Assembly: GCF_000143145.1 (NCBI RefSeq)
Contig: NC_014313.1
Location: forward strand, 372,001-436,000
Origin: Hyphomicrobium denitrificans ATCC 51888
Lineage (GTDB): Bacteria > Pseudomonadota > Alphaproteobacteria > Rhizobiales > Hyphomicrobiaceae
Direction: 5' to 3'
Length of the DNA stretch: 64,000 nt
The translations under genes were made by a program, and so were the position numbers. Positions within the stretch are counted from its first letter, which is position 1. Every line of letters starts with the position of its first letter. A model generated the notes under the pieces. The model saw only the letters and a list, made by a program, of their open reading frames with translations, searched no databases and was not told the origin of the DNA. Shown in pieces: positions 41,977 through 50,699 of this stretch.

Positions 41977-44898
41977 CTAGAAGTGAACGTCGACACGCGC
42001 CGAGCCGACGTGCGCGAGGAAGTCTTCGCGAACATTGGCGTCGTAGTTGATCTGGAACGTCGAGTTGAACCCGATATCAGCAATTATTCCGATACCGAGA
42101 TCGGCGCTGTCGCGGCCGACGTTGGGTCCGGCAGCCGTAAACGTGCCGCCGCCCGCCGCGAAGCTTGCGGTTACGATCTGAGCGTTGTCGGCGAACTCAT
42201 GCAGCCAGAGCGCGCGACCTTCGATGAGCGTGTCGTTGGCGATCGGCACCAGCGCTTTGACACCCAATCCGGACACGAACGAGTCGTTGTTCTGGCTGCC
42301 AACTGCAAGAGCCATCGCGCCATCGCTTGTCTCTGAATATCCGTCCTGATGCAGTCGCGAGTAGGTGAGCGATGCAACTGGCGTAATGATCGTTCCGGAG
42401 TGGCTCATGGGCGCGCCGATTTCGATCGAGGCATTGAATTGATCGCCGTTGTGGCTTCCCTTGGCGACATCGTCGAGGGGTTCCGTCATTGCACGCACGG
42501 TGTCGTAATCGTGCCATGTAAAGCCGGTGCGTCCAGTCGCGTACCATCCTGAGCCTTTGATCGCGCCATAGGCCTCGACCAGGTAGCTATCGATATCGGT
42601 GCTATTTTTGGTCGTGTCGCCGTCGCCGTCGATGCGCGTGTTGGCGTAGCCGCCTGCGATGCCGACGCGCACGCCCGGCGAGATCCAGTTGTCGTAACCG
42701 ACCATGAGGCCATAGATGCGAGCATCATAGGCGTCGACGTTCTGGCGCTCGTTCTGGTTCATGCCTGCGCCGAACGCCTGACCCCAGAGAGCGGCGCTAC
42801 GCGGCGCGATGAAATCCGGATCGTCCTTGAGGCTGCCGCCGAGGTTCGAGCGATTGGGATCGGTTTGCTGCGGTTTCATCCCGAGGCCGTAAGGCGCATT
42901 CGTGTAGCCCTGGGATGCGCCGGTGGCTCCGACTGAGTTCAGACGCGTATCGATGTGCTGTCCGATGGCATTGTTCAGCGTGATCGCAGCTTGCTGCGTG
43001 GCGAAGTTCGTCTCGGGCGATAGCTGCTTGCCCGCCTTGGCGACATCGTCTTCGTCGGTCAGACTTTGGACGGCGGCGCCGAGTTCACCGAGTTCAGCGC
43101 TATCGTCGCTTCCCGCGGCGATCAGAGCGTTAATAGCTGCGGCGCCGGATTTGGAGATGCCTTCGATTTCTGAGGCATCCTTCACCGACGCCTTGACGGC
43201 GAGAGCGTCTCCGCTCTGAACGGCACCATCGATGCCGGTTCCAACCTGATAAGCCGACCATTTGACGAGAACCGAATTACTGTTGTCGATGTCGGTAGGA
43301 ACTTCGGTGCCGTAGAGATGGCTCGCAACCAAGAATGTCTCGTTGTTGCGCACGGTCGAGTCGATCACAGGCTTCAGTGTCGTCGTCGTGGCGATCGTGC
43401 TGACGGTGATGCCCTGTCCGTTGGGCGTTGTGCCATCCTTACCGATTGAAAGAGTGCCGTCGATGTAGCCGCTGTTTTTCGAAGGATTGTCATTGGTCGA
43501 GTCGCTGCCTGGGCCAGTGATGTGAGGCATCAGGACAATCTTGCTGTCTCCTGTGGTCACATTGGTGTGGATGGTGACATCACCGTCAAACGGCTTGGCG
43601 TTGTTGAATTCAAAATAGTGGTCTGGAAGGGCCGCGAGGAAGTCCGACATGGAACTGAAGACGCGCGAGATGCTCTCGTCGCCGTCATCGCCGTCTCCAT
43701 CGTCTTCATCAGCAGGACCTTCTCCGCCGCGATAGACTTGGGTCGCGCCCGTCGCATAAGTGAAATTACGGCGCTGGTCGACGGTGAGATTGCCTTCGAT
43801 GTCGCCGGTGTTGACGAGGACGTGGTTTCCGGCGCCGAGATACATGTCGCCGTTGATGCTGCCGCTGTTGATGATGGTGCTGTCGCGGCGTCCGGCTTGG
43901 CCGGTGATGGCTAACGGGTCGTAGCCGGCGCCGGTGCCTTCATCGATACGCGACGCCATGAGAAATAGACCGTTGACGTCCGAAATCTGAATCGCGGCCG
44001 ACCCCTCTCCGGTGGCTTTGATTTCACCCTCGTTGATGACCGATGTGTTGCCGATGATGGCGGTATTTCCCGAGGCGTCGGAACCGTTATGAGCCGCAAT
44101 CGCCGTCGCGCCAGCGCCGTCGACGCTGATCAGGCCACCTTCCTCGTTCTCAACTGAGAGAAAAATGCCGCGTGAAAAAATACCGGCCGTCAGTTTTCCT
44201 TCAGCGAGGATTTTGCCTCCGTCCTTATTCTCGATGAAAGCGGCCTCGTTTTCCTCTTCTTGGATCCAGATGGAGGCCGCATAGCCTGAGGATGCGGGAT
44301 TGGGAGGATTGTTGCGGCTCGACGCGGCAAACCAATAAATGTCTTGCCCGTCGACCTGGCCTCTCAACTGCGTTGCGCTGTTGGTGGTGATGTCGAAGTC
44401 GCCGCGCTTGATGCTGATCTCGCCTGCGTTCGTTACCCTGGCTTCACCTGCATCGCCGATGACAGCGACGCCCGCGAGATTGCCGAGGCCGGCGCTCTCT
44501 GCGTGAATTTCGCCTTTGTTGTTGATCGTCCAGTTGGAGTCATCAATGTCCGTCGTCGCGACCCCATAAACATTGAAGAAGTAGCGGTTGGGAGGTCCGG
44601 CAACGTCCGTAATCTTCGACTCGATCGTCGTTTCGTTTTCAAAGTTGGTGCCATTCGTGGTCAAGCGGACGCCGACTTGATTGGTCACCGTTGAACCAAA
44701 ATCCGAGATTGAGACGGTGGGGAAGGCGCTCGTCGGCAATTCGCTCGTATCGGAGCAGTCGACAACAGTGCCGGTCGTCGAGCTTGCCACGCACGCTGCC
44801 ATCGCTTGATGGGAAAGGCCCATCGTGAGCGTCGCGGTTAGCGTCGCCAGTGCGATGTGTCTGCGGCGCAGGCTCGATTTTTGGACGTGTTTTGGCAT
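41977..44898 (-). CDS. autotransporter outer-membrane beta-barrel protein
   Basis: A 973-aa type V secretion protein. Residues 1-35 are a long signal peptide (basic start, ATLTATLTMGLSHQAMA). The passenger (about 36-690) is rich in I-x-N-x-G-x-I repeats (AINNKGEIHAE, RVTNAGEISIK, IINSGSINGDM) that should form a beta-helix, and contains an acidic run (ADEDDGDGDDGDES) near residue 400. The C-terminal about 275 residues form the barrel (SAALWGQAFGAG onward), ending in the usual Phe. The ATG at 44898 follows a G-rich ribosome-binding stretch; an in-frame start at 44940 is weaker. The role of the passenger, such as adhesion, is unknown. Confidence 0.93.
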   Translation of the reverse strand: MPKHVQKSSLRRRHIALATLTATLTMGLSHQAMAACVASSTTGTVVDCSDTSELPTSAFPTVSISDFGSTVTNQVGVRLTTNGTNFENETTIESKITDVAGPPNRYFFNVYGVATTDIDDSNWTINNKGEIHAESAGLGNLAGVAVIGDAGEARVTNAGEISIKRGDFDITTNSATQLRGQVDGQDIYWFAASSRNNPPNPASSGYAASIWIQEEENEAAFIENKDGGKILAEGKLTAGIFSRGIFLSVENEEGGLISVDGAGATAIAAHNGSDASGNTAIIGNTSVINEGEIKATGEGSAAIQISDVNGLFLMASRIDEGTGAGYDPLAITGQAGRRDSTIINSGSINGDMYLGAGNHVLVNTGDIEGNLTVDQRRNFTYATGATQVYRGGEGPADEDDGDGDDGDESISRVFSSMSDFLAALPDHYFEFNNAKPFDGDVTIHTNVTTGDSKIVLMPHITGPGSDSTNDNPSKNSGYIDGTLSIGKDGTTPNGQGITVSTIATTTTLKPVIDSTVRNNETFLVASHLYGTEVPTDIDNSNSVLVKWSAYQVGTGIDGAVQSGDALAVKASVKDASEIEGISKSGAAAINALIAAGSDDSAELGELGAAVQSLTDEDDVAKAGKQLSPETNFATQQAAITLNNAIGQHIDTRLNSVGATGASQGYTNAPYGLGMKPQQTDPNRSNLGGSLKDDPDFIAPRSAALWGQAFGAGMNQNERQNVDAYDARIYGLMVGYDNWISPGVRVGIAGGYANTRIDGDGDTTKNSTDIDSYLVEAYGAIKGSGWYATGRTGFTWHDYDTVRAMTEPLDDVAKGSHNGDQFNASIEIGAPMSHSGTIITPVASLTYSRLHQDGYSETSDGAMALAVGSQNNDSFVSGLGVKALVPIANDTLIEGRALWLHEFADNAQIVTASFAAGGGTFTAAGPNVGRDSADLGIGIIADIGFNSTFQINYDANVREDFLAHVGSARVDVHF

Positions 44899-45302
44899 AA
44901 GTTCCCCCCCTGCCCCCGGGAACGGCCCGGTTGGCTTCATTCTTGTTGGTTTTGCCTTGAAGTGACGTGGGCGGCGGTGTTCGACCGGCGCTGAGATTTT
45001 GTGGTTGCGACGTTTGCTATCGTCGCTTCCTAGGATTCCCGTCCCCGTTAGAAGTCGTCCAGTCCGATATTGCTATCGGGCGGCGCCGCCTGCCGGATAT
45101 GGGATATGTTCCTGGAAGATTATCCGCCCTGCAATTAAATCCGAATGTTGCCGTTTTGCTACGTGTTGCAATTAAGGCTGTGATTTTTTTGAGAATTCAG
45201 ACTTTTTTATTGAATCGATCAGGCGGGGCGGAGCGATTCGTTGCCGTTGAGCTGGGGGCGCTCAGGCATTTTGGGGAAGGCTCGCCGATGTCTGGAAATC
45301 GT
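44899..45302. other. 404-base region upstream of the autotransporter gene
   Basis: The gap lies between the tRNA-Gly gene and the autotransporter, both on the minus strand, so the autotransporter promoter should be here. A 9-base direct repeat TGCAATTAA occurs at 45130-45138 and 45167-45175 (37 bases apart), in an unusually AT-rich stretch. No coding frame is convincing. Confidence 0.45.
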
Positions 45303-45376
45303 TGGAGCGGGCGAAGGGAATCGAACCCTCGTATGCAGCTTGGGAAGCTGCCGTTCTACCATTGAACTACGCCCGC
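45303..45376 (-). tRNA. tRNA-Gly (anticodon CCC)
   Basis: A 74-nt cloverleaf on the minus strand. The acceptor stem GCGGGCG pairs with CGCCCGC, the anticodon stem GCAGC/GCTGC holds the loop TTCCCAA (anticodon CCC, reading GGG), and the T arm has GGTTCGATTCC. The discriminator is T and CCA is encoded. Confidence 0.95.
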
Positions 45377-45573
45377 GGGTGCTTGACCGCCGCGGTTTCT
45401 GGCACATTTCAGGGGCACGCGCAAACCTTGGACCAAGGCCGTCAATTCCGCCGCGTGGCTATCCACGCTTTTCCCTGACTGGCCTGTTTGTCACCAAAAT
45501 CTGGCTTTACGATACAGTGATTGAATCGGTTCAGCCCTCGGTTAAGGCTGCCGTCGAATGTCGTGGGGGAAGC

Positions 45574-45855
45574 ATGCGGCTGCAAGCGCGCATTTTCGGC
45601 TTGGCCATGGTCGTGGGTTCGATTCTCGCCAGCGGCGGGGTTGCTGCTGACGACGCTCATACGCGTGCGCTCGATACTTCAATCCCCTCCAGTTCCGTGT
45701 CCGCGCCTTCGGGCGGCGACAAGTCCTCCGCCGACGATCTCTCGTCGCGCATCGATCAGTTGGAAGCCAACCGTACGGCGGCCGGGCAAACAAAATCGCC
45801 GATCAGTCTCAGTGTCAGTGGATGGGTCAGCCAAGAGGTGACCATTCGCAAATGA
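45574..45855 (+). CDS. small secreted protein, possible porin N-terminal remnant
   Basis: A 93-aa protein with a signal peptide (residues 1-25, GLAMVVGSILASGGVAA). The mature part has a Ser-rich stretch, a short helix (DDLSSRIDQLEANRTAAGQ) and a final strand-like end (SPISLSVSGWVSQEVTIRK). The helix followed by ISLSVSG-type strand is how Porin_4-type porins begin their barrel, but the frame stops right there. It may be a decayed porin or a real small protein. GTGGGGGA precedes the ATG. Confidence 0.5.
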   Translation: MRLQARIFGLAMVVGSILASGGVAADDAHTRALDTSIPSSSVSAPSGGDKSSADDLSSRIDQLEANRTAAGQTKSPISLSVSGWVSQEVTIRK

Positions 45856-45922
45856 AAACTGCCGGGCTCGCGGTTGGCGAACGCCGGCAGATTTGCGATG
45901 CGCGACACTGCGCGGCGTCCGT

Positions 45923-46309
45923 TTATTTCTTGCTGGCGAGAAGGTCGCGGATTTCCTTCAGATAGAGTTCGGTTTGCGTCGGCGCCGGTGCGGTCGCGCT
46001 CTTCGGCTTCTGCATTCGGTTGATAGCCTTGACGAGCAGGAAGATCGCGAACGCCGTGATGAGAAACTTGATCAGCGCGTTGAGGAAAACGCCGTACTTG
46101 ATCAGAACCGGATCGGTGGGCGTCGGGATGCCGACGGCGAGGCTCGAAAAGTCGATACCGGCGAGCATGTATCCGATCGGCGGCATGATGATGTTTTCGA
46201 CGAGCGTCGAGACGATAGGCGCGAAGGCCGCGCCCATGATCACGCCGATGGCAAGGTCTATGACGTTGCCGCGCATCGCAAATTCTTTGAATTCGTCCAC
46301 GATTTTCAT
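45923..46309 (-). CDS. mscL: large-conductance mechanosensitive channel MscL
   Basis: A 128-aa inner-membrane channel that opens on osmotic downshock. The N-terminal amphipathic helix and TM1 (EFKEFAMRGNVIDLAIGVIMGAAFAPIVSTLVENIIMPPIG) and TM2 (GVFLNALIKFLITAFAIFLLVKAIN) are canonical, and so is the C-terminal helix (LYLKEIRDLLASK). AAAGGAT precedes the ATG. It is divergent from the symporter pair. Confidence 0.97.
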   Translation of the reverse strand: MKIVDEFKEFAMRGNVIDLAIGVIMGAAFAPIVSTLVENIIMPPIGYMLAGIDFSSLAVGIPTPTDPVLIKYGVFLNALIKFLITAFAIFLLVKAINRMQKPKSATAPAPTQTELYLKEIRDLLASKK

Positions 46310-46584
46310 GCAAGATATCCTTTGTGGTCCATTCCGGGGGGCTTACTGAAACAGCCGCAAAGGCTTATGCGATCGGCCCATCCCGTCGTCGCAAGAGCCT
46401 CTTGAGTTACGGCCTAGAACGAATTCGACATTCCCTTCTCGAATCGCGCCCCAATTTTAGGGAATGACTTTGGAGCCGCAAAGGGATGCTCGTTGGGCGC
46501 CGGATCGTCGCGGTTGGACAAACGGTCATACTGGCGGGCATAATCTCAATTAGCGGTGGTGACGCCGCCCGGGGGACAAGCAAC

Positions 46585-46845
46585 ATGATTGAACGCAAAG
46601 AGCGCAAGCCTTACTGGCGGCATACGAAGTGGCAGGTTCTGGCGAGCCTGATCCCGTTTCTCGCCATCGTCATCGTGCTGCCGCTGTACGCCGACCAGCT
46701 GAACGCCAGCCGGTTCTTCGGATTCCCGCTCGGCTACTTCCTCGCGGCGCATGGGTTCTTCGCAATCGCCGTCGTGACGGTGGCGAGCTACGTCAACCGG
46801 CAGAACGCGATCGATCACTGGCACGGCGCCCACGAAGAGATGTGA
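46585..46845 (+). CDS. DUF4212 small subunit of a sodium/solute symporter
   Basis: An 86-aa protein with two membrane segments (QVLASLIPFLAIVIVLPLY, and FPLGYFLAAHGFFAIAVVTVASYVN) and the YWRHTKW-type opening of DUF4212. Genes of this kind sit directly before a VC_2705-type sodium:solute symporter. The partner follows 9 bases later, so the two are cotranscribed and presumably form one transporter. GGGGGAC precedes the ATG. Confidence 0.9.
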   Translation: MIERKERKPYWRHTKWQVLASLIPFLAIVIVLPLYADQLNASRFFGFPLGYFLAAHGFFAIAVVTVASYVNRQNAIDHWHGAHEEM

Positions 46846-46854
46846 GGGGCAGGC

Positions 46855-48690
46855 ATGGCGTTCGGTGCTCGCGCGCGAGTGGTCAATCCTCGCCTTGGAA
46901 TTTACTTCAGCATTTTTGCGGCGCTGTTCACGGCGTTGTTTCTGCTCGTCCTGATTTTCGAGCAGCTCAGACTTAGCGAAGCGCTGCTGCAAGCCGCGTT
47001 TTTCGCCGTGCCGATCCTCATCTTTGCCGGGATCGGGCTTTCTGTCGGATCGAATGATGCGCTGAACTATTTTGCCGCCGGGCGACGTGTGCCCGCGGCC
47101 TATACGGGGCTTCTGCTCGCGGCGTCGTCGCTCGGCGGCACGCTGGTCGTCGCCGGAACGGGGGCGTTCTTTTTCGCTGGTTTCGATGCCGTCGTTCTTC
47201 TGATGGGGATACTGACCGGTTTCGTCGTGATGGCGATCGTGCTCGCGCCCTTCTATCGCAAATTCGGCGCGTTCACGGTGCCGAGCTATCTCGGCGGCCG
47301 TTTCGAAAGCCGCGCACTCAGGATCGTCGCCGCTGTCGTCGTCGCCGTGCCGATGCTTCTCGTTCTTTCGGCAGAGCTGCACATCGGCGCCGGAGTGGCG
47401 TCGCGTCTGATCGGTCTCAATCCAAATCTGATCGTGTGCGTGCTGGCGTTCGCCATCGCGATTACGACTGCGGCCGGCGGCAAGCGGTCGTTGACGTGGG
47501 CGGGCGTCGCACAATCGATCGCGTTGTTTCTGGCGTTGCTCGGCGTTGCGACGACGGTCAGCGTGATCGTGACCAACCTGCCGATCCCGCAGCTCGCCAA
47601 TGGTCCGATGGTGCGCGGGCTCGTGCGCAACGAAATCAACGAAGGCCTTCAGCTGATCAAGGTCTGGCCGCTGGCGTTCGATTTTCCGGGCGAAGGATTT
47701 GCGGCTCTGGTCAAGCCTTATACGCAACCTTTCGGCTCTGTCGGAACCTTCGGTTTCGCGATCGGTACGTTCGCGATTGCGACCGGGATCAGCACCGCGC
47801 CCTGGTTGCTGCCGCGCGTTGCTGCGTCGCCGAGCGTTTACGACGCGCGCAAGGCGCTCGGGTGGGCGACGGTGTTTTCCGGCTTGGCGCTGCTCACAAT
47901 CTCGTCGGTCGCCGTATTCATGCGCGACGTCGCGCTGGAGGCGGTGGTCAGCGAGCGGCTCGGCCCGCTGCCGAAATGGCTGTTCGACGCGGCGGCGGTT
48001 CATCTCGTTTCTTTTGATCAAACAGTGACGCGGCTTGGCTTCAGCGGACTGAAGTTCGATCGCGACGGCGTCTTGTTCGCGCTGCCGATCGCGACGGGAC
48101 TGCCGCAGGCATTTTACTACGTCCTTCTTGCAGGGGCGCTCGCCGCGGTGCTGGTCGCGGCGAGTTCGACGACGGTTTCGCTTGCGGCGATCCTCGGCGA
48201 GGATGTCGTTCAAGGCATGTCGTGGGAGCCTGTTGCGCCGCAAGCGCGTGTGTGGATCACACGAGGTTTTGTCGGCGTCGTCGCTGCGTGCGGTGCGATC
48301 TTGGCGATGATTGCGCCGACAGATCCGCTGCGGCTGGTGCTTTGGGCTCTATCCATCACAGGGGCCAGCCTGTTTCCCGTCATGATCTTGTCGGTGTGGT
48401 GGAAACGGCTGACGGCGAATGCTGCCGTTGCGGGGCTGGTGACGGGATTTGGCGCGGCGGCCTTCGCTATTCTGCTCAGCGAAGTCGGCGCGCTCGGCGT
48501 GCCAAGTCCAATCGCCGGCATTTTAGGTTTGCCGCTCTCGTTTGCAGCCGCGATCGGCATCAGCATTTTGCGTCCGGGTGCGTCGCGTCATGCGCTGGAA
48601 ATCGTGCGCGACATTCGCGTTCCCGGCGGCGAGATCATTTATGACCGTCAGATGCAGCGTTTGCAGCTTCGAAAACACGCGCGGACTTGA
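46855..48690 (+). CDS. sodium:solute symporter, VC_2705-like
   Basis: A 611-aa integral protein of the solute:sodium symporter family, with about 13-14 membrane segments. Family features include NYFAAGRRVPAAYTGLLLAASSLGGTLVV near residue 75, GGKRSLTWAGVAQSIALFL near residue 205 and the AASSTTVSLAAILGEDVV block near residue 440. Relatives (ActP-like) carry acetate or other monocarboxylates, but the substrate here is unproven. The DUF4212 gene upstream marks the VC_2705 subtype. Confidence 0.88.
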   Translation: MAFGARARVVNPRLGIYFSIFAALFTALFLLVLIFEQLRLSEALLQAAFFAVPILIFAGIGLSVGSNDALNYFAAGRRVPAAYTGLLLAASSLGGTLVVAGTGAFFFAGFDAVVLLMGILTGFVVMAIVLAPFYRKFGAFTVPSYLGGRFESRALRIVAAVVVAVPMLLVLSAELHIGAGVASRLIGLNPNLIVCVLAFAIAITTAAGGKRSLTWAGVAQSIALFLALLGVATTVSVIVTNLPIPQLANGPMVRGLVRNEINEGLQLIKVWPLAFDFPGEGFAALVKPYTQPFGSVGTFGFAIGTFAIATGISTAPWLLPRVAASPSVYDARKALGWATVFSGLALLTISSVAVFMRDVALEAVVSERLGPLPKWLFDAAAVHLVSFDQTVTRLGFSGLKFDRDGVLFALPIATGLPQAFYYVLLAGALAAVLVAASSTTVSLAAILGEDVVQGMSWEPVAPQARVWITRGFVGVVAACGAILAMIAPTDPLRLVLWALSITGASLFPVMILSVWWKRLTANAAVAGLVTGFGAAAFAILLSEVGALGVPSPIAGILGLPLSFAAAIGISILRPGASRHALEIVRDIRVPGGEIIYDRQMQRLQLRKHART

Positions 48691-48851
48691 AGCCCTACGG
48701 GCAAGTGCTTAATGCTTGTTGAGGCGTTGCGTTTCGAGTTCGGAGCGAGCCATCGGCACGTTACGAGAAACGCGACACCCAATAAGCCTGCCGCGACTGT
48801 GCCGGCGGAGATAACGCGCGCTGCACAGCGCAAATTGAAAGCTGCGAGAAT

Positions 48852-49817
48852 ATGACCATTCGGGACCGGCTCGATCTCTATCCGCCGATCTTTCCATATC
48901 GGGAACATCGTCTCGGAGTCGGCGGCGGACATACCCTCTACGTCGAGGAATGCGGAAATCCGAATGGTCAACCGGTGCTCATCGTGCACGGTGGTCCTGG
49001 CGGCGGCAGCAATCCGACGATGCGCAGGTTTCACAATCCCGATCGCTATAGGATCGTGCTGTTCGATCAGCGCGGATGCGGTCAATCCACTCCGAACGCG
49101 TCGATCGAAAACAACACGACGCAGGATCTGGTCGAAGACATCGAGCGCATTCGGCAGGAATTCGGTATCGATCGCTGGCAGCTTTTCGGCGGGTCGTGGG
49201 GATCGACGCTCGCGCTCGCCTATGCCGAAACCTATCCGGAACGAGTGAGCGCGCTGATCCTGCGCGGGATTTTCCTCAGCACGAAGGCGGAGCTGCGCTG
49301 GTTTTATCAGGACGGGTGCAGCTGGATTTTCCCCGAGGCCTTCGCGGAATTCCAGCGCCGGATTCCTCACGACGAGCGTCACGACATGATCGCGGCGTAT
49401 CATCGGCGCTTAAATTCCGACGATCCCGCCACCGTGATGGCGGCGGCGCGCGCCTGGAGCATCTGGGAAGGTACGACGCTGTCGCTCGTGCCGGAGCCTG
49501 ATCGCGTCGCGCGGTTCAGCGCCGATGCGTATGCGGTCGCGTTCGCGCGGATCGAAAGCCATTATTTCGTCAACGGCGGTTTTTTTCGCCGCGATGGCGA
49601 GCTGCTGTTCAATGCTGCGCGCCTCAAGGGTATTCCGGGGATTATCGCGCACGGCCGCTATGACGTCGTGACGCCGATCAAAAGCGCGGTGCTTCTACAT
49701 CAAGCGTGGGCCGATTCAGAATTGCGCGTCGCGACCGATGCCGGACACGCGATGACGGAGCCCGGACTTGTGCACGAACTCATTCGCGCGACGCGGCAGT
49801 TTTCATCCGGCTACTAG
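48852..49817 (+). CDS. pip: proline iminopeptidase (prolyl aminopeptidase)
   Basis: A 321-aa alpha/beta hydrolase that removes N-terminal proline. HGGPGGG (residues about 46-52, oxyanion hole), DQRGCGQSTP (about 73-82) and the nucleophile elbow GGSWGS (about 113-118, Ser115) are all typical. The acid is in HGRYDVVTP and the base in ATDAGHAMTEP near the C-terminus. Length is normal. No partner gene is adjacent. Confidence 0.96.
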   Translation: MTIRDRLDLYPPIFPYREHRLGVGGGHTLYVEECGNPNGQPVLIVHGGPGGGSNPTMRRFHNPDRYRIVLFDQRGCGQSTPNASIENNTTQDLVEDIERIRQEFGIDRWQLFGGSWGSTLALAYAETYPERVSALILRGIFLSTKAELRWFYQDGCSWIFPEAFAEFQRRIPHDERHDMIAAYHRRLNSDDPATVMAAARAWSIWEGTTLSLVPEPDRVARFSADAYAVAFARIESHYFVNGGFFRRDGELLFNAARLKGIPGIIAHGRYDVVTPIKSAVLLHQAWADSELRVATDAGHAMTEPGLVHELIRATRQFSSGY

Positions 49818-49828
49818 AAGCGGCGAGC

Positions 49829-50347
49829 TTATAGCGATCCTTTCGACGGTGGTGCGTCGGCGTGCGGCGGAGCATCGAGAGGCGGCGGCGTCGCGTCGGC
49901 AGGTGGCGGCGGTAGAGGCTTGTCGAGGTCCTTCACGCGATCGCGGACCTTTTTGTAAACGCGCTCCAGATAGTCGAGCGCCTGATCGATTTCCTGCTCC
50001 GTCGGCAGCTCCGCCTTTCCGCCTGGTGGTCCTTCGAGCGGAACTTTCGTTTCCAGAGATTCTTCGAGCGCCTTGACGCGGTCCTTGAGATCGCGGTTCT
50101 CGCGTTCGAGCTTGGTGACGTCCGCTGCTGCCGCGGCAGGCGTGCGATCTTCGACCGGCGCGCACGCCCATGCCGTCCCGGAGCGCGCGCACATCGCGAC
50201 TGCGCCGGTTTCCTTATCGAGGCGCAGGAAGCCGCCATCGACCGGCGACATCGTAAAGCGGCCGGCATTGTCCGCGGTATCGGCGACGGCCGCACCCGTC
50301 AAAGCGAGTGCCGCAAGCGTTGCGCCCCAGACTATCGTTTTGCGCAT
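49829..50347 (-). CDS. secreted coiled-coil protein, hypothetical
   Basis: A 172-aa protein with a signal peptide (residues 1-22, ALALTGAAVA-DT). An N-terminal part with two cysteines (MCARSGTAWAC) follows. Residues about 75-105 form a coiled coil (DVTKLERENRDLKDRVKALEESLE), and about 115-145 another helix (EQEIDQALDYLERVYKKVRDRVKDL). The end is Pro-rich (LPPPPADATPPPLDAPP). I do not recognise a function. It converges with pip (11 bases). Confidence 0.7.
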   Translation of the reverse strand: MRKTIVWGATLAALALTGAAVADTADNAGRFTMSPVDGGFLRLDKETGAVAMCARSGTAWACAPVEDRTPAAAAADVTKLERENRDLKDRVKALEESLETKVPLEGPPGGKAELPTEQEIDQALDYLERVYKKVRDRVKDLDKPLPPPPADATPPPLDAPPHADAPPSKGSL

Positions 50348-50699
50348 CCGAACCGTCCTCCTTCTTCATGTCTGGCCATCTGATACCCGATGAGTGTGGC
50401 ACATCCAGCTGCGGCCCTTGGAACGAATCACCTCGGGATATCACGCTTTCGAGCCAAAATGCGCCCGAGGAAGCGGATGGCGAGCCGCCCTTAGTGCCTG
50501 AAAATATGTACGTTTTCTCGATTTTCCATACATCTTAACGGGCTATTTACTGCCCTCCTGCAAGGCTCGTCGAAGTGAACAGTGCTGCGTCCGCCAACGA
50601 TCGCGTTTTTTACGCGGCACGGACGACCTCCAACGTGCCCCGCGGATTGAACGCCCTGGTCGTGCCGGACCGGCAACGCCGCGCCGCTTCGAGGGGAAC
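50348..50699. other. 352-base divergent regulatory region upstream of the PodJ-like gene
   Basis: It contains a near-CtrA box (TTAA-N7-TTTA, 50535-50549) and a GANTC site near 50425; a GANTC also occurs just inside the gene (near 50703). These are the kinds of sites that govern podJ-type cell-cycle genes in Caulobacter. No small gene is evident. Confidence 0.45.
50535..50549 (+). promoter_or_regulatory. near-consensus CtrA box upstream of the PodJ-like gene
   Basis: TTAA (50535-50538), seven bases, then TTTA (50546-50549): one mismatch to TTAA-N7-TTAA. It lies 150 bases before the start codon. Confidence 0.35.

Noticed and set aside
46546..48243. Long minus-strand frame of 565 codons opposite the sodium symporter gene
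   Set aside because: Arg/Glu/Asp/His-rich, low-complexity translation typical of the antisense frame of a GC-rich gene; the plus strand encodes an unmistakable symporter.
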